From positions 930,001 to 994,000 of the forward strand of contig NZ_SLZK01000003.1 in the NCBI RefSeq assembly GCF_004341105.1: a DNA stretch of 64,000 bases, given 5' to 3'. Position 1 is the first letter of the stretch. The number at the start of each line of letters is the position of its first letter. Below are positions 25,914-33,816 of this stretch, piece after piece. The position numbers were made by a program, and so were the translations under genes. Origin of the DNA: Rhizobium sp. BK418 (GTDB lineage Bacteria > Pseudomonadota > Alphaproteobacteria > Rhizobiales > Rhizobiaceae). The notes beneath the pieces are model-generated. The model saw only the letters and a list, made by a program, of their open reading frames with translations, ran no database searches and was not told where the DNA came from.

Positions 25914-26546
25914 ATGCCGCTTCTCGATGCGAATCTTGCCTTTCCGGTCACCCATCCCGATGGCCGGGTTTCGAAGACGACGATGTATCTGAAGAATGTC
26001 ATCGATCATCCGCGTATGGAGATCGGCGATTACAGCTATTTCACCCATTACGGAAAGCTGGAGGAGACGGCCGAGATCCTCGCGCCCTATCTGGGGCCGG
26101 GCTGCCGCGAGAAGCTCATCATCGGCAAGTTCGTGCAGATCGCCCGCGGCAGCTATTTCATCACCAGTTCGGCCAACCACCCGATGGGCGGCATCACCAC
26201 CTATCCGTTCCGCATCTTCAAGCCGGAAACCTTCGGCTACAAGGATCTGCCGGTGAAGGATACGGTGGTCGAGAACGATGTCTGGATCGGCCATGATGCC
26301 GTCATCATGCCCGGTGTCCGGATCGGTGCGGGCGCGATCGTCGCTGCCGCATCGGTCGTCACTCGCGATGTGCCGCCCTATGCCGTCGTCGGCGGAAATC
26401 CGGCTGCGATCATCCGCATGCGCTTTTCCGTCGAGGTCATCAGCGAGATCCTCGACCTTGCCTGGTGGGACTGGCCGATCGACAAGATCGAGGCCAATCT
26501 GCCGGCGCTGGAGAGCGGCGATCTTGCAGCCCTCAAGCGGGCCTGA
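25914..26546 (+). CDS. CatB-type xenobiotic O-acetyltransferase
   Basis: 210-residue hexapeptide-repeat acetyltransferase of the Vat/CatB group. Seen: [23 protein letters not shown], the catalytic-His region [51 protein letters not shown] and WWDWP at the end, all in family order. These enzymes acetylate hydroxyls of antibiotics or sugars. I prefer ATG 25914 (AAAGG upstream, length of Vat proteins) to the ATG at 25857. Resistance activity is not implied; environmental members often have unknown substrates. Confidence 0.87.
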   Translation: MPLLDANLAFPVTHPDGRVSKTTMYLKNVIDHPRMEIGDYSYFTHYGKLEETAEILAPYLGPGCREKLIIGKFVQIARGSYFITSSANHPMGGITTYPFRIFKPETFGYKDLPVKDTVVENDVWIGHDAVIMPGVRIGAGAIVAAASVVTRDVPPYAVVGGNPAAIIRMRFSVEVISEILDLAWWDWPIDKIEANLPALESGDLAALKRA

Positions 26547-26765
26547 ACCGGTGCCGGACGGGGTCTTGCGGGCCGCAATGCCTGCGACGGCCGGTGCTCT
26601 TCCAATTGCGTCCGGCGGCGCTATCCTCGACAAAGACAGGGTATTCTAATCTTCTGACATGATGGGATCAGGTCGAACCATGCCTCCATGCGACCGGACG
26701 CCAGCGGCCGATAGCGGCCGCGCCGCCAATCGTTTTCAGCCTCTGCCCGATGGCGGGATGGGCCC

Positions 26766-29663
26766 ATGCTGATGGCGGATCTCTCTCACCGGCGTCTTGG
26801 GCTTGCGGTCACCGCCTGCCTCGTCGGCCTTGCGGTGTCCTGGCTGACATTGTCGCCGCTTGGGCTCATCGGTCCTGTCGTCGCGGCTTTTCTGTATGCG
26901 CGCGGCCGTGTCGTCAGGCCGGTTTACGTCATGCTGGCGGCGGGTCTCGGGGGCGCGCTTCTGGCAGCCGTGCTTGATGCCGGAATGCGCGAGGCTGCCC
27001 TGGCATGGGCGGCTTTCTGTGCGCTTTCGCTGTCTCTCGGGCCGATCTTTTCCGGCAGGATGGCGGAGAGGCTGGATGCCGATGCCGTGCGGGCGGCGAA
27101 ATCGGTGGAGCGGCTGACGGGCATTGCCTGGGCTACCGATGCCGCCGGAGCCTTCCTCTACGTGACGCCGAGCGTCCTTGCCTTTCTGGGGCTTACCCTG
27201 GAAGACTTCAATGCGCCGCTGGCCAACAAGGAATTCGGATGGAAGCGGGCCATCCATCCCGACGATTACGAGGTTGCCGCAGCGCTGTGGCGACGCTGCC
27301 TGCAGACGGGCGAGCATTACAGCGTTGACAGTCGCATGCTGCGCCCCACCGGCGGCTATGGCTGGACGCGCAGCACGGGACAGCCGCTGCGCGACGGCAA
27401 CGGCGTCATCACCGGATGGTACGGTACCGTCATCGATACCGAAATCGCGCCTCCGCGCAACGAACTCGCTGCGGACGATCCCGGTGTTTCTGCCGCCGAT
27501 ATGACGGCATCAGACACCTTGCCGCCAATGGCAGAGGTTCACCCGCATGACAGGGCGACGGTGGAGCAGGCGCGTGCGCGAGCTTTCTTCCACGGCATTC
27601 CGCAGGTCAGCAGCTTCCGCAAGCTTCAGCCGGATGGCAGCTACCAATGGGTCGAGTTCCGGGTGGAGCCGAAATATGGCACCAGCGTCGCGGTCGATCC
27701 GGCCGTCGCGCGGCAGGACGAGCGGTGGACGACGGCGAGCGAGCTCGGCGAGACCGGCGAGGCGGTGCGCGCCGCACTCGCCATCGAGAACCTTTATGGC
27801 GGCGCCTGGGCGATGGATGCATCCGGGCAATTCACCTATGCGACACCGACGGCGCAGACCTCGATTGCCATGGCGCTCGAAGATCTGAACCTGTTGCTCG
27901 ACGGCAAGCCCTTCATCGAGGGCGGGCGGCAGGGCTGGCAGCGCGGCGTGCACCCCGATGACAGTGAGGAGGCCGCCGCGACGCTGCGCCATGCGCTGAA
28001 GACCGGCGAGCACTGGAATTTCGAATACCGGGTGCTGCGCGCCAATGGCGCCTATGTCTGGCACCGCGCCGCAGCGCGGCCGACACGCGACGGGCAGGGG
28101 CGCATTACCGGATGGTATGGCGTGACTGTCGATATCGACGCCTACAAGCGCACCGAGGCAGCGCTGCGCGAGCGCGAGCGGCAGCTGCAGCAGCTCATCG
28201 ACACCGTGCCGGCGCTGATCTGGAGCACGTCGGCGGACGGGCGGCCGATCTATGTCAACAAGCCCTTCATCGAGGTGACGGGCGCAACGCTCGAAGAGAT
28301 GATTGGGCCCGACGGATTGCCGTCGCTCAGCGTCATCCATCCTGACGATCGGGAGGCGGCGCGGCGGGCGATCCGGCATTCCTTCACCACGGGTGAACCC
28401 TATTCCCAGAGATACCGCCAGGCCCGCGCCGATGGCAGTTATCGCTGGACCGACACCAGAGCGCAGCCGCTGAGGGACGAGGCCGGCACCATCCTTCGCT
28501 GGTATGGTGTAAGCACCGATATCCATGACATGGTCACCACCCAGGAGGCCCTCAGCGAAAGCGAGCGGTTCCTGCGTCAGCTGGTGGAAACCCTGCCGGC
28601 GATGATCGATTGCGCCGATCCCAAGGGCGAGCCGATCTTCCGCAGCCAGCGGCTGCGCGAATTCCTCGGCTATGATCTGGAGGCGCTGGACGGGAGCGGA
28701 AAATCCCGGCTGGCCGGCACGCTCGATGCCGGCATCCACCCTGATGAAGTCGCTGATGTAAAGGAGCGTTATGCTCATGCGCTTGCCACCGGCGAACCCT
28801 ATGCCCGACGGCATCGGCTGCGCCGTTTCGATGGCGAATATCGCTGGGTGGAGACACGCGCGGCACCGATGCGCGACGCCGAAGGCGCTATCGTGCAATG
28901 GAACGTCGTCTGCCTCGATATCGATGGCGAGGTGCGGGCACAGGAAAAGCTGCTGGCGGCGCAGGAAAGTCTGGCGCGCGCCAGCCAGGCGGCGAGCCTC
29001 GCGGAACTTTCGGCCTCCATCGCGCATGAGGTCAATCAGCCGCTTTCGGCCATTCTGAGCTCTTCGGACGCCTGCCGGCGCTGGCTGATGACGGAGCCGC
29101 CGAATTTAGAGCGGGCGCAGAAAACCCTGGAGCGCATCATCATCAGCGCCAATTCGGCAAGCGATGTCGTCAAGCGCGTCCGCGCCCTGTTCAAGCGTGC
29201 CGAAGACAAGCGCGATTGCGTCACGCTCGGCCGCGTCATCGTCGAGACTGGCGATCTGCTCGCCGAGGAGGCCGCGCGGCGCGATATTCGCTTCGATATC
29301 GACAGCGACGACATCGTTCTGCAGGTTCCTTTCGACCGGGTGCAGATCCAGCAGGTCCTCATCAACCTCATGCGCAACGGCATGGATGCGATGGAAGCCG
29401 TTGCCGGAGACAAGCTGCTTGGCGTGCGGGTGCGCAAGGCCGACGGCATGATGCGCATCGAAGTCAGCGACCGGGGCGCCGGCATCGAATTTCCGGACAA
29501 GATATTCGAGCCGTTCTTTTCGACGAAAGAGCAGGGGATGGGCATGGGGCTCGCGATCTGCCGCTCGATCGTCGAGGCGCATGGCGGGCAGCTCTGGGCG
29601 GAAACGAACGAGCCGCGCGGGACCACTTTCATCTTCACCCTGCCGGCTGAGGCAGAGGCGTGA
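26766..29663 (+). CDS. Multi-PAS membrane sensor histidine kinase
   Basis: 965-residue kinase. Three N-terminal membrane helices (about 8-95), then PAS domains at about 115-225, a truncated PAS remnant (about 245-315, EVHPHDRATVEQ...GSYQWVEF), 335-455, 470-590 and 600-725, each with the PAC-type end (YRWTDTRAQPL..WYGV). The phospho-acceptor is H754 in SASIAHEVNQPLSAIL, followed by the ATPase boxes N (LMRNGMDAME), G1 (DRGAGIEF), F (FEPFFSTKEQGMGMGLAI). This H-box is shared with FixL/DctB-like kinases. No response regulator adjoins it, so it is an orphan. Start could also be ATG 26772. Confidence 0.92.
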   Translation: MLMADLSHRRLGLAVTACLVGLAVSWLTLSPLGLIGPVVAAFLYARGRVVRPVYVMLAAGLGGALLAAVLDAGMREAALAWAAFCALSLSLGPIFSGRMAERLDADAVRAAKSVERLTGIAWATDAAGAFLYVTPSVLAFLGLTLEDFNAPLANKEFGWKRAIHPDDYEVAAALWRRCLQTGEHYSVDSRMLRPTGGYGWTRSTGQPLRDGNGVITGWYGTVIDTEIAPPRNELAADDPGVSAADMTASDTLPPMAEVHPHDRATVEQARARAFFHGIPQVSSFRKLQPDGSYQWVEFRVEPKYGTSVAVDPAVARQDERWTTASELGETGEAVRAALAIENLYGGAWAMDASGQFTYATPTAQTSIAMALEDLNLLLDGKPFIEGGRQGWQRGVHPDDSEEAAATLRHALKTGEHWNFEYRVLRANGAYVWHRAAARPTRDGQGRITGWYGVTVDIDAYKRTEAALRERERQLQQLIDTVPALIWSTSADGRPIYVNKPFIEVTGATLEEMIGPDGLPSLSVIHPDDREAARRAIRHSFTTGEPYSQRYRQARADGSYRWTDTRAQPLRDEAGTILRWYGVSTDIHDMVTTQEALSESERFLRQLVETLPAMIDCADPKGEPIFRSQRLREFLGYDLEALDGSGKSRLAGTLDAGIHPDEVADVKERYAHALATGEPYARRHRLRRFDGEYRWVETRAAPMRDAEGAIVQWNVVCLDIDGEVRAQEKLLAAQESLARASQAASLAELSASIAHEVNQPLSAILSSSDACRRWLMTEPPNLERAQKTLERIIISANSASDVVKRVRALFKRAEDKRDCVTLGRVIVETGDLLAEEAARRDIRFDIDSDDIVLQVPFDRVQIQQVLINLMRNGMDAMEAVAGDKLLGVRVRKADGMMRIEVSDRGAGIEFPDKIFEPFFSTKEQGMGMGLAICRSIVEAHGGQLWAETNEPRGTTFIFTLPAEAEA

Positions 29664-29812
29664 GGGGTGGGCCTTCGGCGTTCCGGGCGAAGAAAGCCGG
29701 GTTTGCCCGGAGATCACGACCGCGGACATCGCTCTACTAAAAATTCACTTTCTTTCCGCTACATATGTGCACATGACACCAGAGCGAGCCACACCGGTGG
29801 CGCGTGTACGTG

Positions 29813-29830
29813 TCGGACAATCCTGTCCGA
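29813..29830. promoter_or_regulatory. Inverted repeat before hicB
   Basis: TCGGACA-ATCC-TGTCCGA, a perfect 7-bp inverted repeat ending just before the GGAGAA ribosome site of hicB. HicB antitoxins repress their own promoter by binding palindromes, so this is a candidate operator or a transcript hairpin. A second palindrome, ATGTGCACAT, lies at 29765-29774. Confidence 0.45.
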
Positions 29831-29847
29831 TTTGGAGAACTCATCGT

Positions 29848-30090
29848 ATGAAGCACGTATCGATCATTGTGCGCGCCGAGTGGGATGAAGAGGCTGCCGT
29901 CTGGATCGCCAGCAGTAACGACATCGATGGACTGGCCGTCGAGGCCAATAGCCTGGAAGCTCTCGAGCCCAAGGTTATCGCTGCCATAACGGATCTTTTG
30001 GAACTGAACGGATTTACGTCTGACCTACCGGAAATCCCTGTCCATATCATGGCTGAGCAGCTCGTTCGCATTCCCAATCCCACCTACTGA
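29848..30090 (+). CDS. HicB-like antitoxin (DUF1902)
   Basis: 80-residue protein with the HicB/DUF1902 RNase-H-like core: SIIVRAEWDEEAAVWIASSNDIDGL, then the helix EANSLEALEPKVIAAITDLLEL and a short C-terminal strand region. It would bind and inhibit the HicA toxin encoded 4 bp downstream. GGAGAA precedes the ATG. A longer frame 5' overlaps the kinase stop but starts without a ribosome site. No obvious separate DNA-binding domain is visible, so autoregulation would rely on the complex. Confidence 0.82.
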   Translation: MKHVSIIVRAEWDEEAAVWIASSNDIDGLAVEANSLEALEPKVIAAITDLLELNGFTSDLPEIPVHIMAEQLVRIPNPTY

Positions 30091-30094
30091 CCGC

Positions 30095-30289
30095 ATGGCC
30101 GGCTATCTCAAGGAACTTAAAGAGTTACTTTTGAAAGCCGGCTGCAAATATGTTCGGCCGGGAAAAGGCGACCATGAAATTTGGTTCAGTCCGATTTCAG
30201 ATCGCCATTTCACGTTCGATCATGGTGTCAAATCCCGGCACACGGCCAATGAAACGCTGAAGCAAGCGGGTCTTCCAAAAGCGTTCTGA
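30095..30289 (+). CDS. hicA: HicA-type mRNA-interferase toxin
   Basis: 64-residue double-stranded-RNA-binding-fold toxin. It has the HicA pattern KELKELLLKAGCKYVRPGKG, then GDHEIWFSP with the catalytic His, and a C-terminal VKSRHTANETLKQAGL helix. HicA cleaves mRNA and tmRNA when free of HicB. Order here is antitoxin then toxin with a 4-bp gap. Intact in length and key residues, so probably functional. Confidence 0.88.
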   Translation: MAGYLKELKELLLKAGCKYVRPGKGDHEIWFSPISDRHFTFDHGVKSRHTANETLKQAGLPKAF

Positions 30290-30623
30290 GTTAGACGCTT
30301 TCTAGCTGCGGATGGCGGCCGTGTCGCGGCGGCTCAGTCCACGCCTGCCGGCATGGGTAAACCTTCGCTGGATGGGGGGTTGGCTCGCGCAGCCTTATCC
30401 TCAGTGACAAATTTCGTGCGGGATTTCGGCGAACGTCTCCTGCCCGGTTATGCGGTTCCGACATCCTCGGTCGATCTTGTCGCGCAGGCGCCTTTTGAAG
30501 AGTGAGGGAAATCCAAGGGCGAGGTGAACACATCGTCGGTGAACCGGACTTCGTCGATTATCGTTTCTTGAATATGTTGCTCAATTGGGCTACATACAGA
30601 TCGAAATGATAAGGAGGCTGAAG
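30290..30623. other. Gap between two toxin-antitoxin pairs
   Basis: No gene supported. An open frame of about 50 codons ending at 30506 (reading VTNFVRDFGERLLPGYAVP) has no start and may be a gene remnant. The right end carries the relB operator candidate at 30573-30596. Confidence 0.4.
30573..30596. promoter_or_regulatory. Candidate RelB operator
   Basis: A 24-bp imperfect palindrome, TATGTTGCTCAA / TTGGGCTACATA, with 20 of 24 positions symmetrical around CAATTG. It lies 28 bp before the antitoxin ATG, where ribbon-helix-helix antitoxins bind to autoregulate. Confidence 0.5.
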
Positions 30624-30905
30624 ATGGCCGCAAACGCGTATGTTCGTGCCCGTATCGACTCTTCCGTGAAGGATGATGCCGCCCTGGTCCTTGATAGCCT
30701 TGGGTTGACCACCTCTGATATCATCCGCATCGTCTTGACCAGAATTGCCCGAGATAAGGCTCTTCCGGTCGAGTTGACTCGACCGAACGCCAGGACGATC
30801 GCTGCCATGGAAGAAGCAAGAGCAATCAAGGCGGGCCATGGCAAGCACTTCGATAGTGCCGAGGAGCTGATTCAGTCGCTCGAGGGCAGCAAGCTTGCGA
30901 AGTGA
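30624..30905 (+). CDS. RelB/DinJ family antitoxin
   Basis: 93-residue ribbon-helix-helix antitoxin: the N-terminal strand NAYVRARIDSSVKDDAALVL and helices SLGLTTSDIIRIVLTRIARD are the RelB/DinJ DNA-binding part; the C-terminal half (about 55-93) would wrap the toxin. AAGGAGG is placed ideally before the ATG at 30624; an upstream start at 30585 would overlap the operator. Its 3' end overlaps the toxin frame by 11 bases. Confidence 0.88.
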   Translation: MAANAYVRARIDSSVKDDAALVLDSLGLTTSDIIRIVLTRIARDKALPVELTRPNARTIAAMEEARAIKAGHGKHFDSAEELIQSLEGSKLAK

Positions 30906-31230
30906 TAAGGACCGAGCGAAGCCCGCCTCCACCAAGCGGGCTTCGATACCGCGACAATCAAACCATACCAAGCAATTTCAAAAGGATTGGGAGCGACTCT
31001 CCAGATCCGGCCGATATGACATGGTCGCACTGAAGAGGGTCATTGGTTTGATCGTCGGCAACGATGGCCCACTGCCTGCCGAGATGAAGGACCACGAACT
31101 GACGGGTGATTGGAAAGATCATCGAGAATGTCATATCGGCGGCGACTTTCTTCTCATCTACACCGTGGACGAAAGGAAGAACCTGGTGGTGTTCGTTACT
31201 GCCGGTACCCACGCCGAACTCTTTGAATGA
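30895..31230 (+). CDS. YafQ/RelE-type mRNA-interferase toxin
   Basis: 111-residue RelE-superfamily toxin, YafQ group, which cuts mRNA at the ribosome. The pattern TKQFQKDWERL, DHELTGDWKDHRECHIGGDFLLIYTVDE and VVFVTAGTHAEL shows the conserved His/Asp/Arg positions and a C-terminal His. The frame's first start is a TTG at 30895 overlapping the antitoxin end; no ATG is available before the toxin core. Complete in length. Confidence 0.85.
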   Translation: MRSDKDRAKPASTKRASIPRQSNHTKQFQKDWERLSRSGRYDMVALKRVIGLIVGNDGPLPAEMKDHELTGDWKDHRECHIGGDFLLIYTVDERKNLVVFVTAGTHAELFE

Positions 31231-31246
31231 AGCGTGGTAGACAATT

Positions 31247-31444
31247 TCAGGACGAGGCGGCGGGCGGTGTCGCTCGCGTTTTCTGGCGCTCGCGGCGTTC
31301 GTCCTGCCTGATTTCGCGCTGTCTCAGGCGCAGCCGCTTGCGGATATCCTGAAGCTTTTCGGCATCGGAGGCTTTTTCGGGCGAGGCTCTTTTAGGCTTT
31401 GGCGCGCGGAAGAGATTTTCCGCTGCGCGCTTGTCGGCGGTCAT
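31247..31444 (-). CDS. Small basic protein (65 aa)
   Basis: 65 residues, rich in Lys/Arg and Glu (LQDIRKRLRLRQREIRQDER), predicted helical and soluble, possibly nucleic-acid binding. GGAAGGA precedes the ATG. It lies next to another small basic protein on the same strand. No family recognised. Confidence 0.55.
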   Translation of the reverse strand: MTADKRAAENLFRAPKPKRASPEKASDAEKLQDIRKRLRLRQREIRQDERRERQKTRATPPAASS

Positions 31445-31507
31445 GTTGCTATCCTTCCGGGTGTTCGCGGGACGGCCGGAGGGCCGTCGCGCCGGAGCGG
31501 GTCGGCA

Positions 31508-31645
31508 CTATTTCTTCTTGTCGCTACTGCTGCTGCTTGCCATCTTGACCTGCATGCCGTGGGCTGCGGCGGGTGCCGCTGCGGCAGAGCGGTCTTTTTT
31601 CGGCTTGCGGACTTCGCGGTGGCTACGGATCTGGCCTTTCGCCAT
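31508..31645 (-). CDS. Small basic protein (45 aa)
   Basis: 45 residues, starting MAKGQIRSHREVRKPKKDRS, a pattern I associate with small conserved rhizobial hypothetical proteins; the tail is Ala/Ser rich and ends DKKK. AGGAGG is well placed before the ATG at 31645, which decides against the longer frame to 31696. Function unknown. Confidence 0.6.
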   Translation of the reverse strand: MAKGQIRSHREVRKPKKDRSAAAAPAAAHGMQVKMASSSSSDKKK

Positions 31646-31692
31646 GGTTTCCTCCTGATGTGCTGATGCGGGACGGATCTGATATTGCGGCA

Positions 31693-31983
31693 TCAAATGG
31701 GAGGGAGTTCGATGCCGGAATGCTTGTCCAGAGAGGCTGCCAATGCGTGACGCGGTTGCCCTTGTGGCAATCCTGGGGAGCGGGTGCGCAGCGCATTCGG
31801 GCCGTGGCTGAAATCGGGAAAAGCCGTGAAGGTTCCGGAGGCTCCGAAACTCTGGCCCGGCCGCCCGGCGGCTGCCACTTCGGCACGATCGAGAATGCCG
31901 AGCGCCACATTTTCACGGTAACCGGCTGCGCCGGTCCGGATGAGATTGCGCGACAGGCTTGGCGGATAAAAGTCGGAAGACAT
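31693..31983 (-). CDS. Small hypothetical protein (96 aa)
   Basis: 96 residues beginning MSSDFYPPSLSRNLIRTGAA, Gly/Pro/Ser rich and probably unstructured. A strong AGGAGGAGG lies before the ATG at 31983, which is the main reason to accept it. No motif, no membrane segment. Confidence 0.45.
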   Translation of the reverse strand: MSSDFYPPSLSRNLIRTGAAGYRENVALGILDRAEVAAAGRPGQSFGASGTFTAFPDFSHGPNALRTRSPGLPQGQPRHALAASLDKHSGIELPPI

Positions 31984-32222
31984 CGCCTCCTCCTTTCGTT
32001 GGGGCCAGGACATGCATTCTGAACCGGCAGCGTCCTGAACCGGCAGCGCCCTTGAAGTGGCTGCCGGCAATCGAATCCTGCGCTCATTCCCTGCTGTGCG
32101 CAAGGGTGTTGTCGCGGGAGCCGGGGTCCCGGTGGCCGTCGCGGCGTAAATTTATGAAATATTGCGCTTCCGGCCGAAGCCGTTAATCTGAAAGTGGATA
32201 TTTCAGGCAATGGAAGGTAAAG

Positions 32223-32846
32223 ATGAGTATTGCTGTTTTGACGACCTATATTTTCGTCGTCCTCGGGCTGATGGTGATTCCCGGCCCGGCGACGCTCCTG
32301 GTTCTCGCCCGATCGGTCAGCGGCGGCCGGCGGGCCGGCATTGCAACGGGGCTTGGCATTGCGGCCGGCGACCTCATCCATTCCACCATGGCGACCTTCG
32401 GCCTTTCTGCCTTGCTTGCGACTTCGGCGCTCGCCTTCGAAGTGGTCAAATATATCGGCGTGGCCTACCTCATCTATCTCGGATACCGTGCCTTCATCGA
32501 AAAGTCCAGCAATCTCGATCTGGCGGCGGCACCCGAGATCAGCCCCGGCAAGGCCTTCCGGCAGGGGATATTCACGGAAATCCTGAACCCGAAGACGGCG
32601 CTGTTCTTCCTCGCCTTCCTGCCGCAGTTCATCCATCCGGAGAGCGGATCGGTGATTGGGCAATTCGCGCTGCTCGGCATCATCTTCGTCGTGTTCAGCA
32701 TCGGCGTGACCTCGGCGCTTGCCTTGGGCGCCGGCTCGGTGCGCGGCTGGCTCGCCAGGAACCGGACGATCGGCCGCTGGCAGGGCAAGGTGATCGGCTC
32801 GATCTATATGGCGCTCGGCGTGCGACTGGCGTTGCAGCAGCAGTGA
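32223..32846 (+). CDS. LysE family exporter
   Basis: 207-residue inner-membrane protein of the LysE/RhtB superfamily, exporters of amino acids or small metabolites. About six helices; the signature is the first helix ending in VIPGPATLLVLARSVSGGRRAGIATGLGIAAGD, plus FRQGIFTEILNPKTALFFLAFLPQF. GGAAGGT precedes the ATG. Followed 47 bp later by a PhnD-like gene that may be co-transcribed. Substrate unknown. Confidence 0.92.
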   Translation: MSIAVLTTYIFVVLGLMVIPGPATLLVLARSVSGGRRAGIATGLGIAAGDLIHSTMATFGLSALLATSALAFEVVKYIGVAYLIYLGYRAFIEKSSNLDLAAAPEISPGKAFRQGIFTEILNPKTALFFLAFLPQFIHPESGSVIGQFALLGIIFVVFSIGVTSALALGAGSVRGWLARNRTIGRWQGKVIGSIYMALGVRLALQQQ

Positions 32847-32893
32847 ATGCGGCTGAGCGACCCCTGCGGACCGGGACAGAGGTTGGAAACGGC

Positions 32894-33706
32894 GTGTCTC
32901 TCGCCAGCATGGCGATGTATGTCACACCGCCGCCGCTTGCGGCTGCCACTGCCGATCTCTGGGCGTTTCTTCGCGGGGAGCTGGCAGCGGCAGGGGTTGT
33001 CGATTTGCCCGAAGCTCTCGATACCGATCTCGCTCATGACGAAGCGTGGTTCCAGCCCAATCTCCTGCTCTCGCAGACCTGCGGTTATCCCTATGTAAAA
33101 ACCTTGCGGGGCAGGGTGCAGCTCGTGGCAACGCCGGTCTATTGCCATCCCGGTTGCGACGGGCCGTTCATGCGCAGCTTCATCATCCTCAGCAGTAAAA
33201 ACGCAGCCGGCTCATTGGCGGATCTGCGCGGCGGCATTGCCGCCATCAACAGTCGCGACAGTAATTCCGGCTGCAATCTCTTTCGGGCATCCGTGGCGCC
33301 GCTTGCCAAAGATGGCCGGTTCTTCGCCAGCGTCATCGAGACCGGCAGCCATGGGGCGAGCATCGACGCGGTCTCGGAAGGAAGGGCGGATTGCGCGGCG
33401 ATCGACTGCATCACCTTCGGGAATATCCAGCGTTTCGATCCTGAGCGGCTCTGCGGCGTGCGCATCCTCGCCGAGACTGTTTCCGGGCCGGGATTGCCCT
33501 TCATCACGGCGGCGGACGCATCCGGCGAGCGGCTGACGCAGTTGCGGCAGGCGCTTGCTGCGGCCATTGCGGAGCCCGCGCTCGCAGCCGTGCGCGACAC
33601 GCTGGGACTTATCCGTTTCGAAGTGCTTTCCGATGACGATTACGAACCGCTGTTGAGGCTCGCCGAAGAGGCGATTGCCGGCGGCTACGACGAATTCGGA
33701 GCGTAG
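32894..33706 (+). CDS. PhnD-like phosphonate/phosphate-binding-type protein
   Basis: 270-residue protein resembling PhnD/transferrin-fold solute-binding proteins (LLSQTCGYPYVKTLRGRVQL, FIILSSKNAAGSLADLRGGI, RDSNSGCNLFR, DAVSEGRADCAAIDCIT). It has no signal peptide from any start, so unlike transporter components it is probably cytoplasmic, acting as a sensor or enzyme-like protein; many stand-alone relatives are like this. I use the GTG at 32894 (AGAGG upstream); ATG 32909 is possible. The longer frame from 32210 is a shadow of lysE. Confidence 0.75.
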   Translation: MSLASMAMYVTPPPLAAATADLWAFLRGELAAAGVVDLPEALDTDLAHDEAWFQPNLLLSQTCGYPYVKTLRGRVQLVATPVYCHPGCDGPFMRSFIILSSKNAAGSLADLRGGIAAINSRDSNSGCNLFRASVAPLAKDGRFFASVIETGSHGASIDAVSEGRADCAAIDCITFGNIQRFDPERLCGVRILAETVSGPGLPFITAADASGERLTQLRQALAAAIAEPALAAVRDTLGLIRFEVLSDDDYEPLLRLAEEAIAGGYDEFGA

Positions 33707-33734
33707 ATATGAAACCTCTCGATGTTTCATATCT
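33705..33734. terminator. Hairpin over the stop codon of the PhnD-like gene
   Basis: AGATATGAAAC and GTTTCATATCT form a perfect 11-bp stem with an 8-base loop. It begins within the TAG stop codon. No T-run follows, so it may be a weak terminator or transcript-stabilising hairpin between this gene and the queC leader. Confidence 0.4.
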
Positions 33735-33771
33735 GGACATGGCCCCTCCGCGCGTCTAGAAGATGCCCGCT

Positions 33772-33807
33772 AACCGGTCGCAGCCCACCCGGTTCAACAA
33801 AACAAGG
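33772..33807 (+). ncRNA. preQ1-I riboswitch
   Basis: The leader of queC has a stem AACCGG/CCGGTT closing the 11-base loop TCGCAGCCCAC, then an A-rich tail AACAAAACAAGG. Loop start GGTCGCAG and tail AACAAAACAAGG match the Thermoanaerobacter-type preQ1-I aptamer as I remember it. In that fold the tail pairs back on the loop as an H-type pseudoknot around preQ1, and the tail's end is the Shine-Dalgarno. Here AAGGG (33804-33808) is 8 bases before the queC ATG, so preQ1 binding should block translation of queCDE. Confidence 0.82.
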
Positions 33808-33816
33808 GATCCTGAC

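Noticed and set aside
25656..26633. N-terminal extension of the DUF1269 frame to 503 codons
   Set aside because: The extension lies opposite the acetyltransferase gene; the DUF1269 start at 25655 has GGAGGG and gives the normal length.
27510..29027. 505-codon open frame opposite the histidine kinase
   Set aside because: Shadow frame of the kinase, Arg/His/Pro-rich, no family and no start context.
30354..30506. Open frame of about 50 codons between hicA and relB
   Set aside because: No start codon with a ribosome site and no recognisable product; perhaps a remnant.
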